A stretch of DNA of 57,496 nucleotides from Pelagibacterales bacterium MED-G42 (GTDB lineage: Bacteria; Pseudomonadota; Alphaproteobacteria; Pelagibacterales; Pelagibacteraceae). The notes beneath the pieces were generated by a model that made no database searches, was not told the DNA's origin, and was given only the letters and a program-made list of their open reading frames with translations. Position numbers and translations under genes: made by a program. The DNA lies in assembly GCA_002457485.1 (NCBI GenBank), contig NTJL01000005.1, positions 1-57,496 on the forward strand. The letters run 5' to 3'. Below are positions 33,937-42,616 of the stretch, one piece after another; the stretch's first letter is position 1, and every line of letters starts with the position of its first letter.

Positions 33937-33994
33937 TAATAAATACTCACATATCTAAATATAATAAATACTTAATAAATACTCACATATCTAA
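33937..33994 (+). repeat. 22-bp direct repeat upstream of the MarR-like gene
   Basis: A 22-bp sequence containing AATACTCACATATCTAA is present at 33937-33958 and again at 33973-33994 (36-bp period), with a partial copy of its first ten bases at 33963-33972. It sits between the palindromes and the regulator start codon. Confidence 0.75.
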
Positions 33995-34069
33995 TATGTC
34001 ATATTAAAAATACTTTTTTTTATTAATAGTATTATCAATTATATGAATCTTAAATATTAAATCACAAAT

Positions 34070-34438
34070 ATGCAAAAAACTTTTTTTAAACTATACGCTG
34101 ATTTGCATAATGCAACGTATAAAGATAGTGATCCACTTAAAAGTTTTTTATTTAGAACTAAACAACATGCAATAATTATTTTTTTTATCGCTTCACAAAA
34201 TAAAAAGCAAAGTACTCTTGAACAAATTTGTTATAATATTTCTCCAAAAGTAATAAGCAGGTCGACAGTGCAAAATATCTTGAAAGATGGTGTTAAGATT
34301 AATTTTTTAGAAAAAAAACTAAATGATAAAGATAAAAGATCTAAATATTTTAGTCTCTCAAAATCTGGAATAAATTTATTAGAAAACTGGGCTTCACAAC
34401 AAAGTGAAACTTTTGAAAATTTTAAAAGATCAGCTTAA
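34070..34438 (+). CDS. MarR-like winged-helix regulator between the porins
   Basis: A 122-residue cytoplasmic DNA-binding protein. The HTH lies near 48-75 (LEQICYNISPKVISRSTVQNILKDGVK) and the wing near 78-100 (FLEKKLNDKDKRSKYFSLSKSG), the arrangement of MarR-family repressors. No ligand-binding or extra domain is present. It is divergent from porin 1, with palindromic operator candidates between them, and convergent with porin 2. The simplest reading is a local regulator of one or both porins and of itself. It is AT-rich like the background, unlike the porins. Confidence 0.8.
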   Translation: MQKTFFKLYADLHNATYKDSDPLKSFLFRTKQHAIIIFFIASQNKKQSTLEQICYNISPKVISRSTVQNILKDGVKINFLEKKLNDKDKRSKYFSLSKSGINLLENWASQQSETFENFKRSA

Positions 34439-34453
34439 AAATAAATTAATTAT

Positions 34454-34486
34454 AAAAAAAAGGCCCCTTATAAATAAAGGGGCCTT
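34454..34486 (-). terminator. Intrinsic terminator of porin copy 2
   Basis: Identical in stem, loop and U run to the terminator of copy 1 (stem 34460-34469 / 34477-34486, loop of 7 nt, plus-strand A run 34454-34461). Identity between the two copies starts here and continues into the coding sequence. It also separates the convergent MarR-like gene from porin 2. Confidence 0.9.
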
Positions 34487-34510
34487 AATAATTAAGTATA
34501 AAAAGTTAAA

Positions 34511-35557
34511 TTAGAATGCAAAGCCAACTAGGACTTCCGTTCTTTCAACTTCGATAGCGGCTGCACCAGCTGCTACAGCATCTTCACCTTCGTTTCTCTG
34601 AGCTTTGATAGACATACCACCCATTGAGTAACCAACTGCGATACCTTCTAACTCTTGGTCAGTGTTACCTGTTCCAACTTCAGTTTCTTGATAACCGTAA
34701 GATACTGTTAAGTTTTCATTGATTGCGAATGCTAAACCAAATGCATCAGTTTCTGTGTCAGCAGCAGTTGAACCAGCTGCACCATCATCAATTTCTGAAT
34801 ATTGATAACCAGCTGTAATTCCACCCATAGTATACTTCAGACCGAAAGTAGAATGATCATCTTCGAACTCTTCAGTTGCAGAATCTCTACCTTTATTACC
34901 AATACCACCGAACACCATTAAACCATCCGCTACATCAGCAGTAATTGCTATTGATGTAGATGAAGGGTTTGCAGATGCACTTGCTTCTGAACCAGCAATA
35001 CCAGTAAACTGTCCATCGTCACCTCTAAAGTCATTAGTAGTTTTTGGAGAATAACCGATTTGAACATTAGCCATACCTACTCCAACACTATAGTTGAAAC
35101 CAGTTTGACCACCGTCAACTTTTCCTGATACTCCTGAACCAGAAGTTCCTGATGTAAAGTCAATACCATCCCACGGCTCTTCATAAGCTGAAGGCATTAA
35201 GTCATCGATTTTACCAATACCTAAATCATTTGTTGAGTTGTAGTATGTTAATGATCCCATATCACCCATATCGTAAGTTAGGGCACTTGATGAGAATGCA
35301 CCAAAAGGTCCACCGTGATAGATTGAAACTGAGTGACCATTATCAAGTTCACCTGAACCATTTAATGATATAAATCTTTCAATACCAAATCTATTACCAT
35401 TGTTGTTTAGCTGTGAACTTGCACCTGTCTGGTTAGTTTCCATAGCTGTGTAAGACATTTCCGCACCACCACTTACAGATAGCGAACCAGCTTGCGCTGA
35501 TACAGCTACTAGTGAACCCGCTAGTGCAGTTAGACCTACTTTTTTTAAGTTTGTCAT
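34511..35557 (-). CDS. Outer-membrane porin, copy 2
   Basis: A 348-residue paralog of copy 1 in the same orientation. The signal peptide ends near VSAQA/GSL and the C-terminus is again VLVGFAF. Long blocks are identical even at the nucleotide level, while differences concentrate at residues 22-40, 76-86, 107-130 and 157-165 (for example NNFGMASVD versus VGVGMANVQ), plus single changes later such as R/N, V/F and H/Y. This mosaic suggests gene conversion with selection on chosen strands or the pore lining. AAAAGGAAT precedes the ATG. The promoter region is divergent from that of copy 1. Confidence 0.92.
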   Translation of the reverse strand: MTNLKKVGLTALAGSLVAVSAQAGSLSVSGGAEMSYTAMETNQTGASSQLNNNGNRFGIERFISLNGSGELDNGHSVSIYHGGPFGAFSSSALTYDMGDMGSLTYYNSTNDLGIGKIDDLMPSAYEEPWDGIDFTSGTSGSGVSGKVDGGQTGFNYSVGVGMANVQIGYSPKTTNDFRGDDGQFTGIAGSEASASANPSSTSIAITADVADGLMVFGGIGNKGRDSATEEFEDDHSTFGLKYTMGGITAGYQYSEIDDGAAGSTAADTETDAFGLAFAINENLTVSYGYQETEVGTGNTDQELEGIAVGYSMGGMSIKAQRNEGEDAVAAGAAAIEVERTEVLVGFAF

Positions 35558-35773
35558 ATTATTCCTTTTGTTATTATTTATTATTAATATTAATAATGAT
35601 GCATATTTAACTTATAATGATTAATTAAATGTAAATTTTATATGTAAATTATACGTTTTTTTCCTAAATGTTGTATTTTTGCAACACAATTATTCCTTTT
35701 ATATCGACTATTATGTATGTTAATTAAGATTAATCTTAAATTTTACTTATTAATGACAATTTTCAATAAATAT
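35558..35773. promoter_or_regulatory. Divergent promoter region porin 2 / DUF3576 lipoprotein
   Basis: About 216 bp of very AT-rich sequence. It contains an 18-bp perfect palindrome ATTATTAAT/ATTAATAAT (35580-35597) in the porin leader, the shared ATTATAAGT box on the minus strand (35610-35618), and a short inverted repeat TGTTG/CAACA (35669-35686). The GTTAAC pair and the two GATAA palindromes of the porin 1 side are absent. Confidence 0.5.
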
Positions 35774-36310
35774 ATGAAAAATATAATCTTATTATCGTTG
35801 ATTTTTTTTATTGTAAGCTGTGGATTATATAGAAAAACAGACTTAAGAGAAGTTCCTGTAAATGTAGATGATAGGGCTGCAAAAAATATTGCTGAGGGTA
35901 AAAGTTTCAGATTGGGAGATATAGGTAAGGGGGGATCTGGTAATTTTGAGTTTGCATCATCTAATGAGATGTGGCGTGCTTCTATAAGCCTGTTAGATTT
36001 TACCCCTTTTAGTAACGTAGATTACTCAGGAGGTATAATTATAACAGATTGGTTTGCTGATGAGAGCGATAATAATGAATATTTGAAAATTACAGTTAGA
36101 TTTTTATCTAATGAAATTAGAGCTGATGGACTAAATGTTTTAATTCACAAAAAAACTTGCAATGAATTAAATGTATGTAAAATATCAAAAATTAAATCAA
36201 CATTAAGCCAAGAAATTAAGTTAGCTATTTTGAAGGAAGCAGCAATATTGAAAGAAAATGAATTAGTAAAAGATCCAAACTATAAGTACCCCCTTAAACG
36301 TGAAAATTAA
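35774..36310 (+). CDS. DUF3576-like outer-membrane lipoprotein
   Basis: A predicted lipoprotein of 178 residues from ATG 35774: a lysine, a hydrophobic stretch and a lipobox ending FIVSC (Cys16). Upstream in-frame Mets would only lengthen the signal. The mature part, with FRLGDIGKGGSGNFEFASSNEMWRAS-type segments, IIITDWFADESDNNEYLKITVRFLS and a basic C-terminus, resembles the alphaproteobacterial DUF3576 family found directly upstream of leuS. The function is unknown; an envelope role is inferred from location signals. It is followed by leuS after 27 bp. Confidence 0.8.
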   Translation: MKNIILLSLIFFIVSCGLYRKTDLREVPVNVDDRAAKNIAEGKSFRLGDIGKGGSGNFEFASSNEMWRASISLLDFTPFSNVDYSGGIIITDWFADESDNNEYLKITVRFLSNEIRADGLNVLIHKKTCNELNVCKISKIKSTLSQEIKLAILKEAAILKENELVKDPNYKYPLKREN

Positions 36311-36337
36311 AAAAAAAAGATAAAATTTTAAACTTTT

Positions 36338-38878
36338 ATGATTGAGAGATATAATTTTAAATCTATTGAAGATAAATGGCAAAAATTTTGGGAAGAAAAT
36401 AAGTCTTTTAAAACCATAATAGATAAAAATAAGAAAAAATTTTACTGTCTAGAAATGTTCCCATATCCATCTGGTAAAATTCATATGGGACATGTAAGAA
36501 ATTACACTATAGGTGATGTTCTTGCTAGATTTAAAAAACTTCAAGGATTTAATGTTTTACATCCAATGGGCTGGGATTCCTTTGGTATGCCAGCAGAAAA
36601 TGCTGCTAGGCAAAACAACCTTGACCCAAAAACATGGACTGAAAAAAATATTTCTGTAATGAAAACTCAGTTAAAAAAGTTAGGACTATCAATAGATTGG
36701 GATAGAGAAATTTCAACATGTTCTCCATTATATTATAAGCATCAACAAGAATTTTTTTTAGAACTTTACGATAAGGGTCTCGTTTATAGAAAAGAAAATT
36801 ATGTAAACTGGGATCCAATTGATGAAACTGTTTTAGCAAATGAGCAAGTAATTGATGGTAGGGGATGGAGATCAGGAGCAATTGTTGAAAGAAAAAAACT
36901 TAATCAATGGTTTTTTAATATCACAAAATTTTCAAATGAGCTTTTAGATAACTTAGATAGTTTAACTAAGTGGCCACACAAAGTCAAAGTGATGCAAAAA
37001 AACTGGATAGGAAAATCTTTTGGTTGTGAGATAAAATTTAAAATTGATGGATCAGAAAAAATTAAGGAAATTGAATGTTATACTACTAGACCAGATACTT
37101 TATTTGGAATGTCTTTCCTGGCTTTATCAGTCGACCATCCAATAGCTAAATTATATGAGAATCATCCAGATTTTTTAAAATTTAAAAAAGAATGCTCAAA
37201 AACTGGTACAACAGAAGAATCACTTGCTAGTGCTGAAAAAATAGGCTTTAAAACTAACTTAATAGCAATCAATCCAATTGATGAGAATATTAAAGTACCA
37301 ATTTATTTCGCTAACTTTGTGTTAATGGACTATGGTTTAGGTGCTGTATTTGGTTGCCCGGCACATGATCAAAGGGATTTAGACTTTGCAAAGAAATATA
37401 ATTTAAAGATAAATACTGTTGTTTCTCCAAATCTAGATGACGAGACATTTAAAATCAAAGATACTGCATATGTTGACAAAGGATATATGATCAATTCATC
37501 ATTTTTGAACGGTCTGGAAGCTCCAGGAAAATCAATCGAAAAAGCAATAGAATTTTTAGAAAAAAATAAATTTGGTAAAAAAAAGATCAATTTTAGATTA
37601 AAAGATTGGGGAGTATCTCGTCAACGATATTGGGGCTGCCCTATTCCAATTGTCTACGATGAAAACAACCAGCCAAAAAAAATACCAAAACAATTTCTAC
37701 CTGTAGAGCTTCCTCCAATAAAAAAATTTAAAACTACGGGTAATCCTCTTGACTCTGATAAAGAGTGGAAGGAAGTAACAATTGATGGAAAAAAATATAC
37801 TAGGGAAACAGATACTTTAGATACATTTGTAGATTCTTCTTGGTATTTTTTAAGATTTTGTTCAGCAGGTAATAAGGAATATGGTTTTAATGCTGAAGAG
37901 ACTAATTACTGGATGCCGGTAGATCAATATATTGGGGGTGTAGAGCATGCAATACTTCATTTGTTATACTCAAGATTTTTTATGAACGCACTGTCTTTTA
38001 ATAACAAAAATTTTAAATTAAAGGAACCATTCGAAGGATTATTCACTCAAGGAATGGTTTGCCACGAAACATACAAAGACCAAAATAATAATTGGGTAAG
38101 TCCTGATGAATTAGTTGAAATAAATGGTAAAAAATTTTTAAAAAATGATCGAAAACAAAAGATAATTACTGGACCTTCTGAATCTATGTCAAAATCAAAA
38201 AAAAACACGATTGATCCTGAAGAAATAATTCATAATTATGGTGCTGATGCAGTACGTTTGTTTATTTTATCGGATAGTCCACCTGAAAAAGATGTTCAGT
38301 GGTCAAATGATGGTATTGCTGCATCATATAAATTTATTCAAAGACTTTGGAATCTTCATCAAAAAATATTAGAAAAAATAAATAATAATTGTAAAGAAGA
38401 TATAGATAATAATTTTGAAAAACTTACTAATATTTTTTTGAAAAATGTTTCAAATAATTTAATAAATTTTTCATACAATAAGATTGTAGCAAATTTACAT
38501 GAAACTTATAATCAATTATTTTCGGAAGTTGACAAAAGATATACAAGTAAAACATTGGTTGAAAACTATCAAAAAATTTTAATTGCAATAATGCCAATTA
38601 TCCCCCATTTTGCTAACGAGTGTTTTGAACAAGTTAGTAATAATAAAAGTTTAACTTGGCCAATAGTAAATGAAAAAATACTAGTTGAAAAAAGTACAAA
38701 TTATGTGATTCAAATTAATGGAAAAAAAAGAGCTGTTATTCAGGGAGAAAAAAATCTCACAGAAGATGAACTATCAGTTCAATTAAAAAAAAATAAAGAA
38801 TTGGATAAATATATAAAAGATAAGAAAATAAAAAAGAAAATATTTGTTCCCAATAAGCTTATAAACATAATAATATAA
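36338..38878 (+). CDS. leuS: Leucyl-tRNA synthetase
   Basis: A class Ia synthetase that charges tRNA-Leu, with editing. The 846 residues contain the HIGH box in [16 protein letters not shown] (HMGH at 49-52), the CP1 editing domain (about 220-415, with [19 protein letters not shown] and the [13 protein letters not shown] pocket), KMSKS as [10 protein letters not shown] (about 613-622), the anticodon-binding helical domain and a C-terminal tail. It lies between the DUF3576 lipoprotein and lptE (4-bp gap), the conserved alphaproteobacterial order. Confidence 0.98.
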   Translation: MIERYNFKSIEDKWQKFWEENKSFKTIIDKNKKKFYCLEMFPYPSGKIHMGHVRNYTIGDVLARFKKLQGFNVLHPMGWDSFGMPAENAARQNNLDPKTWTEKNISVMKTQLKKLGLSIDWDREISTCSPLYYKHQQEFFLELYDKGLVYRKENYVNWDPIDETVLANEQVIDGRGWRSGAIVERKKLNQWFFNITKFSNELLDNLDSLTKWPHKVKVMQKNWIGKSFGCEIKFKIDGSEKIKEIECYTTRPDTLFGMSFLALSVDHPIAKLYENHPDFLKFKKECSKTGTTEESLASAEKIGFKTNLIAINPIDENIKVPIYFANFVLMDYGLGAVFGCPAHDQRDLDFAKKYNLKINTVVSPNLDDETFKIKDTAYVDKGYMINSSFLNGLEAPGKSIEKAIEFLEKNKFGKKKINFRLKDWGVSRQRYWGCPIPIVYDENNQPKKIPKQFLPVELPPIKKFKTTGNPLDSDKEWKEVTIDGKKYTRETDTLDTFVDSSWYFLRFCSAGNKEYGFNAEETNYWMPVDQYIGGVEHAILHLLYSRFFMNALSFNNKNFKLKEPFEGLFTQGMVCHETYKDQNNNWVSPDELVEINGKKFLKNDRKQKIITGPSESMSKSKKNTIDPEEIIHNYGADAVRLFILSDSPPEKDVQWSNDGIAASYKFIQRLWNLHQKILEKINNNCKEDIDNNFEKLTNIFLKNVSNNLINFSYNKIVANLHETYNQLFSEVDKRYTSKTLVENYQKILIAIMPIIPHFANECFEQVSNNKSLTWPIVNEKILVEKSTNYVIQINGKKRAVIQGEKNLTEDELSVQLKKNKELDKYIKDKKIKKKIFVPNKLINIII

Positions 38879-38882
38879 GATA

Positions 38883-39338
38883 ATGTATAAAAATTTTATT
38901 ATTATAATTTTTACTGTATTCTTTTTAAATGGTTGTGGCTACAACACAATTTATCCAAACAATAAAAGTAACAAATTGAATATAGAATTATTGAGTCTTG
39001 ATGGTGACAGAGATATTAATAATGCAATAAAATATTATTTTAAAAGATATAATAATAAAGAAGGTAATAAAGTTTCAATTGTAATTAAATCTGAAAGTTC
39101 AAAAAGTCCAGAAACGAAAAATTTAGCAGGGGACACTATAAGTTACAATGTTTCTTCAAGTGTTGAATTTTTAATCTACTATAATGAAATAGAAAAAACA
39201 TACAAATATTCAGAAAGCATAACCGTAAATGAATTAGAAAATAAACTAGACCAAACTACTTTGGAGAAAGATATTAAACGAAATTTTGGAATAGTATTTT
39301 CAGATAGATTAGTTTTAGAATTGACAAAAATGAAATGA
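38883..39338 (+). CDS. lptE: LPS-assembly lipoprotein LptE-like
   Basis: A 151-residue predicted outer-membrane lipoprotein with signal MYKNFIIIIFTVFFLNGC (Cys18 in lipobox LNGC), followed by a divergent LptE-type domain (YNTIYPNN, then alternating strands around SYNVSSSVEFLIYYNEIEKTY). LptE plugs the LptD translocon for lipopolysaccharide export. Sequence conservation is weak, and the call rests heavily on its place between leuS and holA, which is diagnostic in proteobacteria. Its stop overlaps the holA ATG by 4 nt. Confidence 0.83.
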   Translation: MYKNFIIIIFTVFFLNGCGYNTIYPNNKSNKLNIELLSLDGDRDINNAIKYYFKRYNNKEGNKVSIVIKSESSKSPETKNLAGDTISYNVSSSVEFLIYYNEIEKTYKYSESITVNELENKLDQTTLEKDIKRNFGIVFSDRLVLELTKMK

Positions 39339-40333
39339 TTTTTAAGCACTATGAAATAGGTAAAATAAACTTATTGCAAAATAAATTTATTTTAATCCAC
39401 GGACAAAACGATGGCCTAAAAAATGAAAAAATAGACGAATTAGCATTTAAAAGTAAGAAAAGTAAAGTTTTAAGATATGAAGAAAAAGAGATCATAGAAA
39501 ATGAGGAGGTTTTTTTTGACAGCATTCTCAATGGATCCTTATTTGATAATGGTAAATTAGTTATAATTAACAGATCGTCAGACAAATTAATTTCAATTTT
39601 AGAAAATTTAATAAGCAAAAAATTTGATGATACAATTATTATTATAAACGCTCATATTTTAGATAAAAAATCAAAGTTACGTTTACTTTTCGAAAAAGAT
39701 AAAAATTTAATATCCATTGCATTTTATCCGGACACAAATGAAACACTGGCAAAGTTAACTCAAGATTTTTTTTATAAAATCAAAATACCAATATCTTTTG
39801 AAAATATTAATATTATTGTGAATAGATGTAATGGAGACAGAGGATATCTAAAAAATGAATTACAAAAAGTTGAATTATTCATAAGAAATAAAAAAAAAAT
39901 TGATACCAATGATTTAATTAAATTAACAAATCTAACTGAAAATTATAGTATTAATGAACTTATTGATATGTGCTTGTCAAAAAATAAAAAAAAAACTATT
40001 AACATTTTAAATGAAAATAATTTTGGACCTGAGGATAATATTTTAATAATCCGTACTTTTTTGACAAAATCTAAAAGATTACTTAATTTACTCAATGCTT
40101 ATAAATTGAATAATGATCTTAATAAAACAATATCAAATGCAAAACCTCCAATATTTTGGAAAGATAAAGAAATTATAAAACTACAAATTAAAAGTTGGAG
40201 TCCAGAAAATATTAGAGAAGTAATATATAATTTGAATAATCTTGAAGTACAGACAAAAAGTATTTCATTTAATCCACTTTATGCAATTATTGATTTTATA
40301 TTAGATAAATCTTCAATCAAAATTAATAATTAG
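39335..40333 (+). CDS. holA: DNA polymerase III delta subunit
   Basis: HolA is the clamp-loader subunit that opens the beta clamp. The 332 residues show the expected three-domain form: an AAA+-like N-terminal part (LIHGQNDGLKNEKIDEL, about 25-41), a middle helical domain (NRCNGDRGYLKNELQKVELF near 166-185) and a C-terminal collar domain. Strongly AT-biased composition makes it Lys/Asn/Ile rich. It overlaps lptE by 4 nt and, at its 3' end, the convergent parB by 11 nt. Confidence 0.92.
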   Translation: MIFKHYEIGKINLLQNKFILIHGQNDGLKNEKIDELAFKSKKSKVLRYEEKEIIENEEVFFDSILNGSLFDNGKLVIINRSSDKLISILENLISKKFDDTIIIINAHILDKKSKLRLLFEKDKNLISIAFYPDTNETLAKLTQDFFYKIKIPISFENINIIVNRCNGDRGYLKNELQKVELFIRNKKKIDTNDLIKLTNLTENYSINELIDMCLSKNKKKTINILNENNFGPEDNILIIRTFLTKSKRLLNLLNAYKLNNDLNKTISNAKPPIFWKDKEIIKLQIKSWSPENIREVIYNLNNLEVQTKSISFNPLYAIIDFILDKSSIKINN

Positions 40334-41168
40334 ATTTTAAGATATCAATAATTCTATTTAGTTGATCTAATTCTTTGTACTCAAATGTAATTTTTCCTTT
40401 ATTATTTTTATTATTTTGAATATTAACATTTAATCCAATCTTGTTTGATATTGATATTTCTAAATCTTTTATATTTGTATTTTTTGTTTTTAATTTATGC
40501 TTTTTACTTTTAAATATTTTTACTAAACTTTCAGTTTGTCTAACTGACAGTTTTTTTTCGATAATTTTATTAGCTAAAAAATTTGCATTTTCTAATCCTA
40601 CTAAAATTTTTGCATGTCCAGCTGATAGCTTTTGTGCTTCAATCAACTTTATAACCTCTGGGGGTAAAGAGAGTAATCTTAAAGAATTAGTTATATAACT
40701 CCTACTTTTTCCGATAAATTTAGAAACTTTTTCTTGATCATATGAAAATTCATCTATCAATTTTCTATACCCTTGCGCTTCTTCTAACGGATTTAAATCA
40801 TATCTTTGTACATTTTCAACAATTGCAAATTCTAATGATTTTAGATCATCCGCCTCAGTTATAACTACCGGTACATCATGGAGCCCTACTTTTTGGGCTG
40901 CGAGCCACCTCCTCTCTCCTGCAATTATTTCATACTTAGACTGATCATCATTAGATTTTCGAACAATAATAGGTTGTAAAATTCCTCTTTCTTTAATTGA
41001 ATTTGAAAGTTCTTTTAAATTTTCTTCATCAAATATTTTTCTGGGCTGAAATTTGTTCGGTATAAGGTCACTAACTGATAGTTTATTTTTTTTACTTTCA
41101 ATTTTAGTTTCTCCTATCAAGGACGATAGGCCTCTTCCAAGTCCTTTTTTTATTTTATTAGAATCCAT
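40323..41168 (-). CDS. parB: Chromosome partitioning protein ParB
   Basis: ParB is the CTP-dependent clamp that loads at parS and spreads along origin DNA. The 281 residues contain the N-terminal CTP-binding region with EIIAGERRWLAAQ (GERR about residue 83) and FAIVENVQRYDLNPLEEAQGY, then the HTH domain (SYDQEKVSKFIGKSRSYITNSLRLLSLP) and a short dimerisation C-terminus. Its ATG overlaps the parA stop as TAATG. A perfect parS site lies about 1.4 kb upstream inside rsmG. Confidence 0.97.
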   Translation of the reverse strand: MDSNKIKKGLGRGLSSLIGETKIESKKNKLSVSDLIPNKFQPRKIFDEENLKELSNSIKERGILQPIIVRKSNDDQSKYEIIAGERRWLAAQKVGLHDVPVVITEADDLKSLEFAIVENVQRYDLNPLEEAQGYRKLIDEFSYDQEKVSKFIGKSRSYITNSLRLLSLPPEVIKLIEAQKLSAGHAKILVGLENANFLANKIIEKKLSVRQTESLVKIFKSKKHKLKTKNTNIKDLEISISNKIGLNVNIQNNKNNKGKITFEYKELDQLNRIIDILKSNY

Positions 41169-41962
41169 TAAGCAGCACTCCCCATTGTTGTCTCTTGGTT
41201 TAAAAATTCATCCGTAAAACTCAAATATGCCTTGCTACCAGGACAGGTTTTGTCATAGATCAAGACAGGCATTCCATGAGAAGGAGCTTCTGATAATCTA
41301 ACGTTCCTGGGGATTACTGTGGAATAAACTTTTTCTTTAAAATAATCTCTAGCTTCTTTCTCAACTTGAGAAGACAGCTTATTTCTTTTATCATACATCG
41401 TTAACAGTATTCCTCTAATGCTCAACTCGGGGTTAAGACTGACTTTTATTCTTTCAATTGTCTTTATTAGCTGAGTTAAGCCCTCTAAAGCAAAAAATTC
41501 TGTTTGAAGTGGGACTAGAAGTGAATTTGAACTTACCAATGCCATAACGGTCAGTAAGCTTAAGGATGGTGGACAATCTATCAATATATAATCGTATATA
41601 CCTCCAGAATTGTTTAAATATGGGGATAATTTTACATTCAATAAGAAAGCTCTATTGCTGTCATCTGCCGTCTCAACCTCTAGACCTGATAAGTCTACAT
41701 TAGAAGTTATTATATCAAGATTTTCAAACTGTGTTTTTTTTATTACTTCAATTATTTCTTTCGTTCCATTAAGAACTCCATAAATTGTCTCTGATGAGTT
41801 ATTCATATTGGATAATCCAAGACCGGTAGTTGCATTTCCTTGCGGGTCTAAGTCTATTACTAAAACTTTTTTGTTCTGTTGAGATAATCCTGCCGCTAGG
41901 TTTATTGCAGAAGTTGTTTTTCCAACCCCACCCTTTTGATTTATCACCGAAATAATTTGCAT
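41168..41962 (-). CDS. parA: Chromosome partitioning ATPase ParA
   Basis: ParA is the Walker-type ATPase that moves ParB-bound origins. The 264 residues begin with INQKGGVGKTTSAINLAAGL, a deviant Walker A motif (KGGVGKTTS at 10-18). Further motifs are VLVIDLDPQGNATTGLG (about 34-50) and YILIDCPPSLSLLTVMAL (about 125-142). It follows rsmG directly (the rsmG stop and the parA start touch) and overlaps parB by 1 nt. The order mnmG-rsmG-parA-parB is typical of origin-proximal regions. Confidence 0.98.
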   Translation of the reverse strand: MQIISVINQKGGVGKTTSAINLAAGLSQQNKKVLVIDLDPQGNATTGLGLSNMNNSSETIYGVLNGTKEIIEVIKKTQFENLDIITSNVDLSGLEVETADDSNRAFLLNVKLSPYLNNSGGIYDYILIDCPPSLSLLTVMALVSSNSLLVPLQTEFFALEGLTQLIKTIERIKVSLNPELSIRGILLTMYDKRNKLSSQVEKEARDYFKEKVYSTVIPRNVRLSEAPSHGMPVLIYDKTCPGSKAYLSFTDEFLNQETTMGSAA

Positions 41963-42616
41963 CTAATTATTTTTAATTTTTTTTTTAATTTTTTTAACAT
42001 TGATTAAAAAAGACTCGTTATTAGTTAAACTTTTTTTTTCTGAATACTCTAAATCCCAATCTCTCAAAGTATTTTTAAAAATTTCTTTTCCACTTTTACC
42101 CATAAAAAAAATTATATTTGAAAAATTATAAAAATTTTCATTTACTAAATCTAAAACTATCGGCATTGGTTTAAATGCTCTTGACATTATTGTTCCTGTT
42201 TCTATTTTTTTTTCTTCAAAAATATTTTTTTGAATTACTTCTGTTTTTAAATTTAATTTTTTAGAAACTTGCTTGAGAAAATGACTTTTGTGGTAACTTT
42301 TTTCATATAGCTTAACCTTAATATCTTTTTTTAGGTTTTTTAATAAAATTGCTATGATTATGCCTGGCATTCCACTACCTGAGCCTATATCTGTGGTTGT
42401 ATTACTGTTAAAATCAACAATATCAATAATTTGAGCTGAATCTAATATATGACGCTGAATTATGTCATTTTTTTTACTGTATTTATTACTAATTAAATTA
42501 ATTTTCTCATTTTTTTCCATGATCATTGATATATAGTTTTCAAAGTCCGAAAATGTTTCACGTGAAACATTTAGCTCTGAAAGTTTTGAATAAGATTTTA
42601 TAATTTCTTGTTCCAT
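41963..42616 (-). CDS. rsmG: 16S rRNA (guanine-527 N7) methyltransferase
   Basis: RsmG (GidB) forms m7G527 in 16S rRNA. The 217 residues carry the SAM-binding DIGSGSGMPGIIIAILL (about 75-91), the upstream RHILDSAQI and SRAFKPM near 145. Codons 16-21 (NVSRET) are written by a perfect parS sequence, so the N-terminus doubles as a partition site. It overlaps mnmG by 1 nt and abuts parA. Confidence 0.96.
   Translation of the reverse strand: MEQEIIKSYSKLSELNVSRETFSDFENYISMIMEKNEKINLISNKYSKKNDIIQRHILDSAQIIDIVDFNSNTTTDIGSGSGMPGIIIAILLKNLKKDIKVKLYEKSYHKSHFLKQVSKKLNLKTEVIQKNIFEEKKIETGTIMSRAFKPMPIVLDLVNENFYNFSNIIFFMGKSGKEIFKNTLRDWDLEYSEKKSLTNNESFLINVKKIKKKIKNN
42554..42569. promoter_or_regulatory. parS site (ParB-binding), inside rsmG
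   Basis: TGTTTCACGTGAAACA, a perfect 16-bp palindrome identical to the widely conserved bacterial parS consensus. It is the only copy I found in the window. It lies within rsmG, 1.4 kb from parB and about 7.2 kb from the proposed origin. Confidence 0.95.

Larger units (their letters stand above)
33694..34069. other. 376-bp divergent regulatory region between porin 1 and the MarR-like gene
   Basis: The longest gene-free stretch in the window. From left to right it holds the porin Shine-Dalgarno, two adjacent GTTAAC boxes (33716-33728), a -10-like box for the porin (33737-33745), an AT-only spacer, two perfect palindromes (33883-33902 and 33906-33923) and a 22-bp direct repeat (33937-33958 and 33973-33994). 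No RNA gene or additional open frame of note was found. Confidence 0.7.
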
